Shown piece by piece: positions 1-14,099 of a stretch of 64,000 bases of DNA. The stretch comes from Eriocheir sinensis. Lineage: Eukaryota > Arthropoda > Malacostraca > Decapoda > Varunidae. Numbering within the stretch: position 1 is the first letter of the stretch; the number at the start of each line of letters is the position of its first letter. The stretch is from positions 20,138,893 through 20,202,892 of the forward strand of contig NC_066517.1 in NCBI RefSeq assembly GCF_024679095.1, in the 5' to 3' direction. The notes below the pieces were generated by a model. It did not search any database. It was not told the DNA's origin and saw nothing but the letters and a program-made list of their open reading frames with translations. A program made the translations under genes and the position numbers.

Positions 1-836
1 CCTTATTGCCTTTTATGATCCTATGTGGGCTGTATGATTGGTATTTTACTGATTCTATTGTGTTACGGTATTGCTGTTTATTTAGCGTCTAGCACGTGAT
101 CAGGCAGAGGTGAAATGTACACTTACGCACTTACTCATTTATATGTTGTCCATCTTGAACTCATAACATACCATTTATTCACATACCATGCATTACTAGA
201 CATGCATACCTACCATACGATTACATACATATATACATACATTCATACCATACTATTACATACATACACATCACTACTTTCACTGTTCCCTCACTTTCCC
301 ATTCTCTCTAAATACCAAACAAGCTGAGGGTACTGCGCATAATTGTGTCTTGAGTACCTCACACTTCGCATCCTCCCCTTATACTAGAGCAGAAAGTGCA
401 ATTCAGAATGCAGAAGCTTGGAGTGTATAATTTCATAGGGAAGAGGTTTTTTTAAACAATTTGCCTGATTTTTTTACACAGTGTTTAGGCCTGGATAATG
501 TCTATGATTCAGAGTAAGGAAGGTAGCTGGTATGTCTAGTAACTAGACATACCATATTCTCGTTATTAATTACAAAGGTTTATCGTATTCCTTATTGTCT
601 TGGAACTCCATCGTCATCTCCTCTGTTGTGTTTGTATTATGGTGTGATTGGTGTCTTTCCCTTTTTTCTTTTTATTGTTGCCAAGTACGAAGGGTTGAAT
701 TGGTATTTGTGGGTGTGGGTAGTACGGGTCGTTGGGTCCTGTTGTTATCAGTAGCTGTGAATGTATAGGTAAATTGATGTTTATTATAGTTCTTGCTTCA
801 TTGTTCTCCTGCCTGTTTCATCCTGTCAGCTTATTA

Positions 837-838
<2 letters not shown>
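1..838. other. Unique AT-rich sequence without a recognisable gene
   Basis: The stretch is mostly non-repetitive, apart from short CATA/TACA-rich words around 160-270. Open frames on both strands are short and lowest-complexity. I recognise no exon, RNA gene or transposase. The one structured item is the palindrome at 528-554, listed separately. Confidence 0.6.
528..554. repeat. Perfect 27-nt palindrome (13-bp arms, 1-nt centre)
   Basis: The left arm TGGTATGTCTAGT (528-540) and right arm ACTAGACATACCA (542-554) are exact reverse complements around a single A at 541. The flanking bases (C and T) do not extend the pairing. It could be a remnant of a foldback or MITE end, or a cruciform-forming site. 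No second copy was seen in the window, so the origin is open. Confidence 0.85.
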
Positions 839-879
<41 letters not shown>

Positions 880-921
880 CTTCACTTTTCCTGCTTGCAT
901 CATCCTGTTTCATCCTGTTAG

Positions 922-984
<63 letters not shown>

Positions 985-1037
985 ATCCTCATTCTCTGCG
1001 CCATGCTCATTTTCATTCACTTATCCTTACCACTGCG

Positions 1038-1085
<48 letters not shown>

Positions 1086-1138
1086 TTTTTAGTTTTATCA
1101 TTCTCTTATTCTCTTATTCACTCATTCGCTGCCCCCCC

Positions 1139-1196
<58 letters not shown>
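839..1196. repeat. Cluster of four (CT)n microsatellites
   Basis: Pure CT runs lie at about 841-877, 924-979, 1041-1080 and 1142-1196, separated by 45-60 bp of pyrimidine-rich sequence. The spacers share words such as CATCCTGTT and TTTCATCCTG, so the block may have grown by segmental duplication as well as slippage. Read as protein it gives only Leu-Ser repeats. Confidence 0.95.
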
Positions 1197-1199
<3 letters not shown>

Positions 1200-1576
1200 C
1201 CAAGGGAATCACAGCAAACGTCCGTACAAACGCGAGTGTGCGCGTCTCATTAAAACTTTCCACATTACTTGATGTTCCTCTTTTTAGGCAAATGACCGTG
1301 TTTTCTTTTTTCTTTTTTTTTCGTATTTATTTATTCCAACTTTCTTTCCCCGATAAATGAGGAAATTCCCGACGTGATGCGAACGGATCTGGGAAATTTT
1401 TGCGACGTCTTGAGAGGAGGAGGAGAAGGAGAAGGAAGAGGAGGAGGAGGAGGAGGAGGGGAAGGAGGAGGAAAAAGAAGGAGAAATCAACGTAGAAAAA
1501 GAAGAGTGAAGGAAGTTGTTTTAATGCGTCATCAGTCTTATTTAAAAGCTGTTTCTTGACCTTCAGTAAGAATTTT

Positions 1577-1579
<3 letters not shown>

Positions 1580-1650
<71 letters not shown>

Positions 1651-1709
1651 AACATTGAATATCACTTACATAAAATCCTTGGTATCTCAGTTATAATTTT
1701 CCCAAGGTA

Positions 1710-1795
<86 letters not shown>

Positions 1796-1798
1796 TGT

Positions 1799-1842
<44 letters not shown>

Positions 1843-1851
1843 AGGCCATTG

Positions 1852-1914
<63 letters not shown>

Positions 1915-1954
1915 TCCCTACCACCATCACCACCACCACAATCACCACCACCTT
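1580..1954. repeat. (GT)34, (ATT)n, (CTA)n and (CAC)n compound microsatellites
   Basis: A pure GT run at 1580-1647 is followed by (TTA)n at 1709-1794. That run passes through TTACTGTTA into (CTA)n at about 1800-1914, which is interrupted at 1839-1855, and ends in CAC-type triplets at 1919-1952. The gradual change from ATT to ACT to CAC looks like point mutation followed by slippage of each new triplet. Confidence 0.95.
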
Positions 1955-2039
1955 CATAGCGAAACCACAGGTACTTTATATGGGATGCTGGTTCATTCCT
2001 ACCTCATTCCTATTCCTGGTTTGAGAGTGTAGCGGCGTT

Positions 2040-2949
2040 CAGAAGAGAGGGAGGAGGGAAAGAGGAGGAGGAGGAGGAGGAGGAAAGGGTATGTTCCTAT
2101 CGTGGCCTCGGGAATCATGGGAATATGGGAATAGGAATCGTTTCTCCTCCATCACCGAATTGCATTGAGGTGATCAGGGAGAGAGGAAGGAGGAAAAGGA
2201 GGGAGAGAAAAGGAGGAAAGGTCACTAAGGAGGGGGAGTACGAGGAGGAGGAAGGAGGTATGGAGGGATAGGAAGAGAGGGAGAGGAAAAGAGGGAGAGA
2301 AACGGAGGAAAGATCACTAAGGAGGGGGAATACGAGGAGGAGGAAGGAGGTATGGAGGGATAGGAAGAGAGGAAGAGGAAAAGAGGAAAGGTCACTAAGG
2401 AGGGGGAGTACGAGGAGGAGGAAGGAGGTATGGAGGGATAGGAAGAGAGGGAGAGGAAAAGAAGAAAGAAAAGAAGGAAAGGTCAGTAAGAAAGGGGAAA
2501 AAGAGGAGGAAACAAGAAATAGAAGAGGAAAAGAAAAGGAGAAAAGGTTAAAAAGGAAGAGGATAAGAGACGAAAGAAGGAAGCCATGGATAAATGAAGG
2601 AAGAGGTGGAGAAGAGGAAAGAAAAAGAACATAAAACAACATATGAGAAGGTGAAATACAGGAGGAGGAAGACTAGTATGAAAAAAAATATGCAGGTAAA
2701 CAGGAAGAGAATTAAAGGACAGGAGATGAGGAAAAGAAGAGAAGGAAAACAAAAGAAGAGGAGAAAGAGGAGAATGGAGAACGATATGGAGGTTAGTAGG
2801 AAGGAAAAAAGGGATGGAAGAAGGAAGGAAAAAAAATGATAGGAAGGAAGAACGAAGGAGAGAAAGAAATAAAGAGAATATTGGAAAGGGAGAAGAAATA
2901 GGAGGAGGAGGAGGAGGAGGAGAAAGTGGTAGTGGTGGTAAAGATGATG

Positions 2950-3011
<62 letters not shown>
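2040..3011. repeat. Purine-rich block with a ~90-bp minisatellite and terminal (GA)n
   Basis: The + strand is almost only A and G for nearly 1 kb. Inside it the word TCACTAAGGAGGGGGA recurs near 2222, 2313 and 2392, with a degenerate copy near 2480. This marks three to four copies of an 80-90-bp unit, roughly 2170-2510. The block ends in (GA)n at 2951-3011. Long homopurine tracts of this kind can form intramolecular triplexes; that is inference here. Confidence 0.85.
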
Positions 3012-3015
<4 letters not shown>

Positions 3016-3049
3016 GAGTCTTGTGTTGTAAATTTAAACTCCTCTACTT

Positions 3050-3240
3050 AATAATCCCCCTTCCCCTCCCCTCCCTTCCCCTTCCTCCCCTTCTCTCCCC
3101 ACCCCTCCTCCCTCCCTCCTTCCCTTCCTCCCCTTCTCTCCCCACCCCTCCTCCCCTCCCCTCTCTTCACCCCCTCATTCTTTCTAATCCCTAATACTTT
3201 TCTCTCCTCCTCCTCCTCCTCCTCCTCATCCTCATCCTCC
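3050..3240. repeat. C/T-rich block with (TCC)n
   Basis: Low-complexity pyrimidine sequence carries a near-duplicate of a CTTCCTCCCCTTCTCTCCCC-type segment at about 3078 and 3125, then (CCT)n near 3202-3245. No gene is visible. Confidence 0.8.
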
Positions 3241-3369
3241 TCCTCTTTAATCCCACTATTAGCATTTCCAGTATTAATAATTAGCAATCAATACACATTA
3301 TGTTTTGTATTTTAATTAATCTGCATAAATAAACATCAGACAATGGAGTTCAGAATACATTGTTGAATT

Positions 3370-3960
3370 TTTTTATTGTATTCTTGTTTTTTTGTTCAGT
3401 GTTTGTGTTTCTTTATTACTCTCCTTTATTGCTTTCTGCTGTCTCTTTTTTCTCCCTTTTTTTACTTAATTTTATTCGTATTTCTCTCTTCCTCCATCCG
3501 TCCCTCCCTTCTTTGTTGCGTTCTTGCTTGCTTTTCCTTTTTTTAACTAGTGTTTTGTGTGTTCTTCTTCCTCTCCTTTATCCGTTTATATTATTTCTTA
3601 TTTTTCTCCTTTTTTTAATTCCTTTTATTCATATTTCTCTCTTCCCTCCCTTCTTTGTTGCGTTCTTTCTTGCTATTCCTTTTTTTTAGTAGTGTTTTGT
3701 GTGTTCTTCTTCCTCTCCTTTATCCGTTTGCATTGTTTCCCTATTCTTGTTCCTTTATTTACCTTCTTTTATTCGCGTTTCTTTTATTTCATTCCCTTCA
3801 TCCCTCCCTTCTTTGTTGACGTGTTTTTTTTTTTAGTGTTTGTGTGTCTTGTTCCTCTCCTTTATTTGTTTTTACTTGGTTCTCTTTCCTTTCCTTATGT
3901 TTCCTTACCTGTTATTCTTCCTTGTTTTATTCTAGTCATCCTTTTACATATGATTTTTTT
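3370..3960. repeat. Tandem repeat, ~142-151-bp unit, about 4 copies
   Basis: The marker GTGTTTTGTGTG and its variants occurs at about 3399, 3550, 3692 and 3836, giving spacings of 151, 142 and 144 bp. Shared words include CTCTCCTTTATCCGTTT after the marker and CTTCTTTGTTGCGTTCTT before the next one. The copies at 3550 and 3692 are most alike; the outer ones are diverged, which suggests the youngest duplication is central. Stop-poor because T-rich, but no coding signal. Confidence 0.85.
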
Positions 3961-4187
3961 TATTGTGTGTTTCTTCCTGTCTTTCATACCATCATTACGT
4001 GTCTTCCTCTGCTCTTCTCTACTCCTCTCTCATTTCTCCTCTTCTTTCCTCTAATTTCCTCATCTTTCTTCTCTTCTCATTTCTGTCTCTCCTCTCCTCT
4101 CCTCTCTCCATTTCCATCTCCTCTTCTCTCCTCCTCTGTCTCCATTTCCCTCACCTCTTCTCTCTCTTCTCTCCACCTCCTCTTCCC

Positions 4188-4190
<3 letters not shown>

Positions 4191-4228
<38 letters not shown>

Positions 4229-4322
4229 GGGGAGGTTGCTTGTGTATGTTAATGTATATATGATGACCCTCTCTGTCACTGACTGGGTTGTATGTGTGTG
4301 ACTTAGTGTGCTGTGTGTGCGA

Positions 4323-4390
<68 letters not shown>

Positions 4391-4608
4391 TAATAGGTAA
4401 AAAAAAAAAAAGGTATAATTGAGAGACGGAAAAACATGCGAAATAAATAAAAATAAAAAAGAAAGAAAGGAAAAAAGGAGGAAATGAGGAACAGGACAGA
4501 GGGAGGAAAATAGATAAAAGAAAATAGGAAGAAAAGGAAAACAAACAAGATGAAGAATTATGGGAGACGAAAATAAATGCACAAAATAGCCATAAAAAAA
4601 AATGGAGA

Positions 4609-4659
<51 letters not shown>

Positions 4660-4719
4660 GGGTAGAAGAGAAAATGAGAGATAAGGAAAGAGAGAGGAAA
4701 GCAGAAAAGGGAGGAAAGG

Positions 4720-4796
<77 letters not shown>
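4191..4796. repeat. Microsatellite cluster: (GT)n, (GA)n, two (CA)n
   Basis: Pure runs are (GT)18 at 4191-4226, (GA)30 at 4328-4387, (CA)n at 4612-4656 and (CA)n at 4722-4796. The two CA runs are separated by a 65-bp purine-rich spacer. The sequence between 4388 and 4610 is A-rich with poly-A and GGAAA words. No gene is visible. Confidence 0.95.
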
Positions 4797-4799
<3 letters not shown>

Positions 4800-4974
4800 C
4801 CAAACATTAGACGCCAACTCGGTAAATACATAAATCGCTTCCAGATCGATCGAAAGTCAATCTGTTTGCATATTTGGATGAGCATTTGGCGAAGGTCTCC
4901 GAGATTTGTTGTGGGATCTTTATGGGACGAAGCATCTGACCTTACGGCCTCCTATAAAGAACGTGGGAGGAAGC

Positions 4975-5560
4975 TGTGTATGGGAGGGAGGGAAGGAAGG
5001 AGGGAAGGGGGCTGGAGGGGGAGAGAAGTTAAAGGAGGAGGAGAAAAGATCAGAGAAATGGGGGAAGTGGGAAGGAAAGAGGAGGTGGAGAGGAAGGAAG
5101 GAAGGAAGGGAGAGGCAAGAGTTAAAAAGAAAAGGAGAAAACAAGAGAAAACGGGGAAGAGGAATGGAAAGAAGACTTGAAGAGGAAGGGAGGGAGGAGA
5201 GAGGGAGGGTGGAAGAGATGTTAGAGGAAGAGAGGAGAAAAGATAAAAGAAATGGGAGAAGAGAAAAAGAAAAAAAGAGGAAAGACAAATGGTGGAAGAG
5301 AGTGGGAGGGAGAGGAGAAAGGGTAAGAGAAATGGAGGAAAAGGAGAGGAAAAAGGAGGTGGAGAGGAAGTGAGGAAGAGGGGACAGAAGAGAGGAGAGT
5401 TGGAAATAGGGGAGAAGAGGAGAAGAAGAGGGAATATATTGGGAAAGGGAGAGGAAGTGGAGAGGAGAGGAATGGGGAAGAGGTAAAGATAAAATGGAAG
5501 AAGAGAGAAAGAGAGAGGAGGAGGAGGAGGAGGAGGAGGAAGGAAGGAAGGAAATGATTG
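4975..5560. repeat. Homopurine-type block (GGAA/GGAG-rich)
   Basis: About 590 bp of the + strand are nearly all purine, with GGAAGGAAGG words, segment-level repetition of GAGAAAAGATCAGAGAAATG-like words near 5042 and 5230, and (GGA)n at 5516-5540. The opposite strand reads as Ser/Pro/Leu-rich open frames that have no coding support. Confidence 0.85.
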
Positions 5561-5583
5561 TGCAGAAGGCAAGATGAAAACAG

Positions 5584-5623
<40 letters not shown>

Positions 5624-5656
5624 TCAGGGCCACGATACCAGGTCAAGTTAGGTCAC

Positions 5657-5742
<86 letters not shown>

Positions 5743-5852
5743 CAAGGCACTCTCACCCAATTATAACTTTTTCAATCTGTATCGTTGCTTAGCTTGCATT
5801 TTAGGTCCTTTTTTTTTTTAGGGAGAGAAATCTGAAACTACACTAGCAGGAT

Positions 5853-5926
<74 letters not shown>

Positions 5927-6049
5927 AATGGATCCGTCATAATTTTAAAGGTAATCTAAATAGAAATAAAATGATCAAAGAAAAAAATATTACTGTAGGA
6001 TTGAGCAAGAAAAGTTATATAGTGACTCTTATATAAATGTGTTTGATCC

Positions 6050-6115
<66 letters not shown>
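5584..6115. repeat. Microsatellite cluster: (CA)19, (GA)40, (GA)34, (CT)31
   Basis: Pure runs are CA 5584-5621, GA 5661-5741, GA 5856-5924 and CT 6053-6115, followed by a short (CTC)n at about 6170-6196. Unique sequence fills the 80-130-bp gaps; none of it looks like an exon. Confidence 0.95.
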
Positions 6116-6118
<3 letters not shown>

Positions 6119-6239
6119 ATCACTTCCTTTTTTATGTGAGTATTAACTTTACATTATTTTCCTATCTTCGCCTCCTCCTCCTCCTCCTCCTCCTCTTCCT
6201 GCCCCTGCTCTCGCTCTCGCCGTAAAATATAATCTCGCT

Positions 6240-6425
6240 AATATGTGTTTTTTCTGAGTGTAATTTACGTGAAGGAAAGAGTGTGTGTGGGCCGCCGGTA
6301 GCTTATTCCAAGTCCATTATACCGGCGATTCTTAAGAGTATAAAACACCTCTTAAAATATCTTGCACCTTGTAGTTTTGTGAGGCGAATCAGGTCTTGCT
6401 CTCAGGTGGGTGTCGGGGCACAGGT
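6240..6425. other. Unique GC-balanced island, no gene recognised
   Basis: About 180 bp of non-repetitive sequence between a (CTC)n run and a purine block. It contains GCCGCCGG, TATAAAACACC and a short inverted repeat TTAAGAG (6332-6338) / CTCTTAA (6349-6355). It could be a conserved non-coding element, but a single sequence cannot show that. Confidence 0.4.
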
Positions 6426-7640
6426 AGGCAGGTGGGAGAGGAGGAGGAGGGAAGGTGAGGTCAGGTAAGGTAAGGTAATTGAAGGGAAGGAAAGTGAAGG
6501 GAAGGGAAGGGAAAGAAAGGTAATGGGATCGAAGTGAAGTGAAGTGAAGGGAAGGAAAGGAAAGGAAAGGAAAGGAAAGGAAGGAAGGAAGGAAGGAAGG
6601 AAGGTGGGAGGAAAGGTAAAGTGGGAGAGGAAGTGGTAAGGTGAGGGAGAGAAAGGAATGAGAAGGAAAGGAAAGGAAGGAAAAGGGAAGGAAAGGAAAG
6701 GAAAGGAAAGGAACGGGAAGGGAAGGAAAAGGAGAGAGGGAAGGTAAGGTGGGAGAGGAGGAGGTAAGGTAAGGTAAGGGAAGGTCATTGAAGGGAAGGA
6801 AAAGAAAGGGAAGGAAAAGGAAGAGGATGGGAGCTAAAGGAAAGGAATCAAAAGGGAAGGAAAGGAAAAGGAAGATAGAGAAAAGAAAGGCAGGGAATGG
6901 AAAGGAAGGAAAAAATGAAAGAATGAGAGCGAAAGAAATAAAGAAAGGAAGGAGGGAAGGGAGTAAGTACAGGTAGGCAGGTGAGAAGGGAAGGTGAGAG
7001 AGGAGGAGGTAAGGTGAGGGAAGGAAGGAAGAAAGAAGAGGGAAAGCAAGCGATAGAAGGTTGCATGGAAAGGAAGGAAAGGAAGGAAGGTAATGTGATA
7101 AATAAAGAAACTAGGACAGAAGGGAAGGAAGAAAGGAAGGGGGGAAGGAGTGAGATGTGAAAAAGGGAAGGGTAAATAGAGAGGAAGAGAGGAAGGAGAT
7201 GAGGAAAGAGAACGAAAGGGGAAGAGAATGGGAAAAAAGAAAACGCTTAAAGGGAACGGGAAAGAAAATAAAAGAAGAAAAGAAGGATGGAAAGGAAGTA
7301 AGAAAAGCTGGTGGAAGAAAAAAAAACAGTAAGGAGAAAAATAAGAAAGACGGATAATGAACGAAATAACGAGTAAAGGAGGAAAGCTAGTTAAAAAAAA
7401 TAAAAAGAAGGAAGGATGGAAGGAAGACAAAAAAAGAGGAGGAGGGAAGGGTGGGAGGGAGGAATTAAGGTAAGGAAAAGGGGGGAGGGAGGGGAAGGGA
7501 GGGGAGATAAATTGTCCAGGTAATCCAAATCCACTCCAATTTTTTACCTGGTGGAGTTAAGAAGGAAGGAAGGAAGGAGGGAAAGAAAGGAAGGAAGGAA
7601 GGAGGGCGCGAGAGAGAGGGGGGAAGGAAAGCGTGTGGAA
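6425..7640. repeat. Purine-rich block built from GGAAA/GGAAGG words
   Basis: About 1.2 kb of + strand purine sequence is dominated by (GGAAA)n, (GGAAG)n and AGGTAAGGTAAGG words. A larger repetition is visible: CAGGTAGGCAGGTGGGAGAG near 6420 and CAGGTAGGCAGGTGAGAAGG near 6969 both precede an AGGAGGTAAGGTGAGG-like stretch. No gene is visible. Confidence 0.85.
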
Positions 7641-7644
7641 ATAG

Positions 7645-7704
<60 letters not shown>

Positions 7705-7800
7705 GTGTGCGGGTTATGAAGATAGTCAGTGAGGTAGGTAATCAAAGGTCATAGAATACACACACACACACACGCACACACACACGCACACACACACACG

Positions 7801-7858
<58 letters not shown>

Positions 7859-7933
7859 AAGGAAGGGATAGCAAGGGGGGAGGGGGTAATATTCCTGCAA
7901 TAACTCAGCTGTTGTTATGGAAACGAGAAGTGG

Positions 7934-7968
<35 letters not shown>

Positions 7969-7974
7969 GGAATG

Positions 7975-8022
<48 letters not shown>

Positions 8023-8073
8023 GCAAGAGTGAGAACGGGAAATGAAAGATATTTATATGAGGATGTGTGTGGG

Positions 8074-8163
<90 letters not shown>

Positions 8164-8165
8164 AT
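7640..8165. repeat. Dense microsatellite cluster
   Basis: Runs in order: (CT)n about 7647-7702, imperfect (CA)n with CG interruptions about 7757-7807, (GA)n about 7809-7858, (GA)n about 7938-7966, (GT)n about 7978-8020 and (GA)42 about 8078-8161. CA passes directly into GA with no spacer at about 7808. Confidence 0.95.
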
Positions 8166-8343
8166 ACTGAATGGGAGCTAAAGGCGAATCAGATGTTATT
8201 CAATGGTACTAAAATTTATGAACTGCTTTAAAAGGAAAGAAAAAAAGTACGTGAAGTAATGATATATTTGACTCTTAAAGGGAAACTGGCATAACGCATC
8301 GCTTATATACGTTGACAATAACAATAAAAATAACGATAATGAT

Positions 8344-8344
<1 letters not shown>

Positions 8345-8405
<61 letters not shown>

Positions 8406-8861
8406 GTGACTGACTATAATGAGCTTATGGGAAGTACACAACAGGAGAAAGAAGGTAATTAAAGGAGGAGGATTAGGAGGAGGAAGAAGAAGAGGAGGAG
8501 GAGGAGGAGGAGGAGGAGGAGGAGGAGGACAAAGCGACAGAAATAAGAAGAGAGGGAGAGAGAAAACGAAGAGAAGGTGAAGGAAGATATATATGAGTAG
8601 GAGGAGGAGAAGAAGGAGGAGGAGGAGGGGAATGAAAAGGAAGATGAAGATGAAAAGAACGAGAACAAAGAGGAGGAGGAGGAGAAGGAGGAGGAGGAGG
8701 AGGAGGAAGAGGTTCAGTGGGCAGGTTGGACAGCCAGAGTCGTGAATTACTGAAGAAAATACCACTTAGGAGGAAGAATGTGGAAAGAGAGAGAGAGAGA
8801 GAGAGTAAAATACAGAGTACGAAATTAACTAGTTTGAAAGAAAAAAAATGATGGGGGTTGT

Positions 8862-8906
<45 letters not shown>

Positions 8907-9301
8907 GGTGGTAATAATATTTGTTGCCGTAATGATGATGATGACGATGATGATGATGATGATGTTGATGATGGTGATGATGATGATGATGGAAATGGAA
9001 CGTCGCGATAAAAGAGGATGAAAGGACTAACGTGAAATAAGAGAAGAAAATGGAGGAAGGGAAGAGGAGGAAGACAGGAATGGAGCTAAGTGGAAGGGGG
9101 AAGAGAGGTGAGAGGTGAAGAGGACAGAGAGAGAGAGAGAGAGAGAGAGAGAATGGCTTTGTTTCTTCGCCTGTCTGTTTGTTTGCTCTCTCTCTCTCTC
9201 TCTCTCTCTCTCAACAATAAGGTTTTAGCAAGCAATTCGCATTCTCCACCACCACCACCACCACCACCACGACAACAACAGCAACAACAACAACAACAAC
9301 A
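8345..9301. repeat. Triplet and dinucleotide cluster: (AAT)n, (AGG)n, (CT)n, (GAT)n, (CAC)n, (CAA)n
   Basis: Pure or near-pure runs: AAT 8349-8404, GGA-rich 8465-8530 and 8640-8710, CT 8866-8903, GAT 8934-8990, GA 9125-9152, CT 9187-9212, CAC 9249-9269 passing into CAA 9270-9301. Peptides from this region are homopolymeric and not genes. Confidence 0.9.
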
Positions 9302-9360
9302 TTACCATCACAAACACCTCACAAACAGATGACTTTCAAGGAATCATAACCATAAACCAT

Positions 9361-10480
9361 TCAACCCTTCCCTTCCCTTCCCTTCCCTTCCCTTCCTTTC
9401 CTTCCTTCCTCCCTTCTTCCTTCCTTCCTTTCCTTTCTTTTCCTTCCCTCCCTTCCTTCCTTCCTTCCTTCCTTTCCTTTCTTTTCCTTCCCTTCCATTC
9501 TCTTTCCTTCCCTTCCCTTCCCTTCCTTTCCCTTCCCTTCCCATCCCTTCCCTTTCCTTTCATTTCCTTCCCTTCCCATCCCATCCCTTCTTCCCTTCCC
9601 TTCCCTTTCTTTTCCCTTTTCTTTCATTCTCTTCCTTTCTCTTTCTTTTTCCCTTATTTTTCTTTTCTTTCTCTTCCCCTCTCTTCCCTTCACTTTCCTT
9701 TCCCTCCGTTCCATGTCTTCCTTTCCCTTCTTTTTTCCTTTCTTTCCCATGTCTTTTCTCTCGTTTGCTTGCCTTTCGTTTCTTTTCATTTTTCACTTTT
9801 CCTTCCACATTTATTTTCTCTCCGGTCTTTATCTCTTCTTTTCCTCCCTTTCCCTCTTTCTCTTCACGTTTTTTCACTGTAATAAGCATGGAACTCCCCT
9901 CTTCCTCCTCCTTCTCTTCTCCCTTTCTCTCCACTCCCTACTTCCCTCTTCTTTACTTGCCGCGTCTTCCTCCTCTCCTTTTTCCTTATCCTCTTTTTTC
10001 CTTCTCACCATTTTTCTTCCCCTTTCCTCGTAACTCTCCTCTTCTTACTCCCTTTATTGCCATTCTCTACTCCTCCTTTCTCTCCTTTTCATATATTCCT
10101 CCTCTCTCTACCATTCTCCCATTCATTTATCCTTTTGAATCCTTTTAACCCTCATTTTTCCCATCTCTCCTTCCTCTATGTCCTCTCTATTTAATTCTCT
10201 CCCTCACTCCTCTTCCTCCTCTTCTTCTTCTTCCTTTCATCCTCGCTAACCTTTCCCTTCTTCCCTCTTTCCTCTTTCCATTTCATTCTCTTCCCTTTTT
10301 CCTCCTCTTTCACCCACAGGGCCAGCCTCTCCTTTCTCTCTTTTTCTCTCCCTTCTTCCTTCTCCTCTATTTCATTCTCTCCTCCTCCTCCTCCTCCCCC
10401 CCCTCCCTCCCATCTCCTTCCCCCTCCTCCCCATACATCAACTCTGTCTTTCTTATTTAATCAACGTCTTCTTTCCAGCG
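9361..10480. repeat. Pyrimidine-rich block with (CCCTT)n
   Basis: About 1.1 kb of C/T sequence. The first 250 bp are imperfect (CCCTT)n and (CCTTT)n, mirroring the (GGAAA)n block at 6.4-7.6 kb on the other strand. The rest decays into TCCTC-rich sequence. No gene is visible. Confidence 0.85.
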
Positions 10481-10489
10481 TGACCTAAG

Positions 10490-10985
10490 GGGTGAAGGAA
10501 GGGGAGGGGGCATGTAAAGAGGGGAATGGAGGGGGGCAGGGGGAAAAGGGGGAGGGGGAAGGGGGGGCAGGGAAGGGCGAAAACAAGGGATTGGGGAGGA
10601 GTTGAAGGGATTAGGGAGGAGGCTGCCCAGGAGATGAGGGATTGGGAGGAAGAGAATCTGGGAGAGTGGTGGTGGTGGTGGTGGTGGTGGTGGTGGTGGT
10701 TTTGTTGTTGCTGGTGGTGGTTGTGGTTTTAAGTCTATTTATACTCTTTTTAGTGTGGTGGTGATGAGACTCGGTGGTGGTGGTGGTTGTTGGTGGTGGT
10801 GTTGATGGCAGTGAACTAGATTTCTATTGACAGTGGTGTTGATAGGACAGGTGTTAGTGGTGGTGGTGATTGTGGTGGTGTGTTTGATAGGAGTGGTAAT
10901 GATAGGCGTGGTAGTTTTAGTGGTGGTAGTGCTGGTGATTGTGGTGGTGGTGGTGATGGTGGTGGTGAGAAAGCTCTTTAAGTGG
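10490..10985. repeat. G-rich block and (TGG)n region
   Basis: A GGGGGA-rich purine stretch (10490-10660) is followed by (GGT)n at about 10664-10700 and by TGGTGGTGAT-type degenerate triplets to about 10985. The G-tracts make quadruplex formation on the + strand plausible, but that is inference. Confidence 0.85.
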
Positions 10986-11004
10986 AGTGCTGGTGGTATT
11001 ATTA

Positions 11005-11590
11005 TTATTTTTTTTTCATTTTACATTCACTGGTGTTGATGGTGACAGGAGTGATTAGGATAAGTTAGGTTAGGTTAGGTTGGTAGCGAGAATAATGGTA
11101 ACAAATGGTGATATATGTGATGGTAGTCTAGTTAGTGGTAATAGTGAAAGTAGTAATCTTATTGGTGTTTTTATAATGGCATAAGTGATTAGGTTAGGTT
11201 AGGTTAGGTTAGGTTGGAGGTAGGATAATGGTAACAGATGGTGATGAATGGTGATATACGTATGTGATGGTAGTCTAGTTAGTGATGGTGGTAGTAGTAG
11301 TAGTCGTATTGGTGTTTTTATATCCACTGGTGTTGATGGTGGTATAAGTGATTAGGTTAGGTTAGGTTAAGTTAGGATGATGGTGACAAATGGTGATATA
11401 TGTGATGGTGGTCTAGTTAGTGGTGATAGTAGAAGTAGTAGTCTTATTGGTGTTTTTCTATTCACTGGTGTTAATTTTGGCATAAGTGATTAGGTTATGT
11501 TAGGTTAAGTTAGGTTGAAGTGAGGATGATGGTGATAAGGTATAGATAGTGATGATGGCGGTAGTATAGTATTTTTATTGGTGTTATTGG
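11005..11590 (+). repeat. Tandem repeat (~134-163-bp unit, 4 copies) carrying TTAGG words
   Basis: The marker GTGATTAGG occurs at 11051, 11185, 11348 and 11486 (spacings 134, 163, 138). Each copy has two to five tandem GGTTA/TTAGG words, then words like CAAATGGTGATATATGTGA and GTAGTCTAGTTAGTG, a GTAGTAGT-type triplet stretch, and ATTGGTGTTTTTAT, often with CACTGGTGTTGATGGT. The TTAGG word is the usual arthropod telomere repeat; here it is a short internal component of a larger unit and not a telomere. Confidence 0.85.
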
Positions 11591-11745
11591 AGATAGCAGG
11601 GATTGAGGTGGGCGAGGTGAAGGGGCAAAAGGAGGAACAGGTAGATAGATAGGATTGAGTGGACAGGTAAGGCGATGGGAGGGCAGGTAGTGGCCAGGTA
11701 AGACGGCGGATGATTGGATGTGAGGAGGTGGCGGAGGAGGGGAGC

Positions 11746-13835
<2,090 letters not shown>

Positions 13836-14099
13836 GTATAAGATTAATAATGCCTCTGCCTCTTCATCCACTCTCCTTCCCACATTCACATCCGGCACTC
13901 CATATAGGATTGCTCTTCACCCTCTTCCCCCGTTCTCCCTCTTCTCCCCCCCTCCCCACCACCGGCGCGCCCCTACAGTTTTAGCCCCTTCTCACTGCTG
14001 CTCATTCTAGGCCTAGTTAGTTTTTGTTCAGTTTCCCCTTTCCTCTTCTCGTTTTCTTTCTCTTACGAAGGACGTAATCTTGATTGAGCTACGAGAAAG

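Noticed and set aside
6332..6355. Hairpin TTAAGAG / CTCTTAA
   Set aside because: Only 7 bp and AT-rich. Such pairs are expected by chance many times in 64 kb.
11050..11520. A real telomere or chromosome end
   Set aside because: TTAGG words are only two to five per unit and are embedded in a larger repeat with ordinary sequence on both sides.
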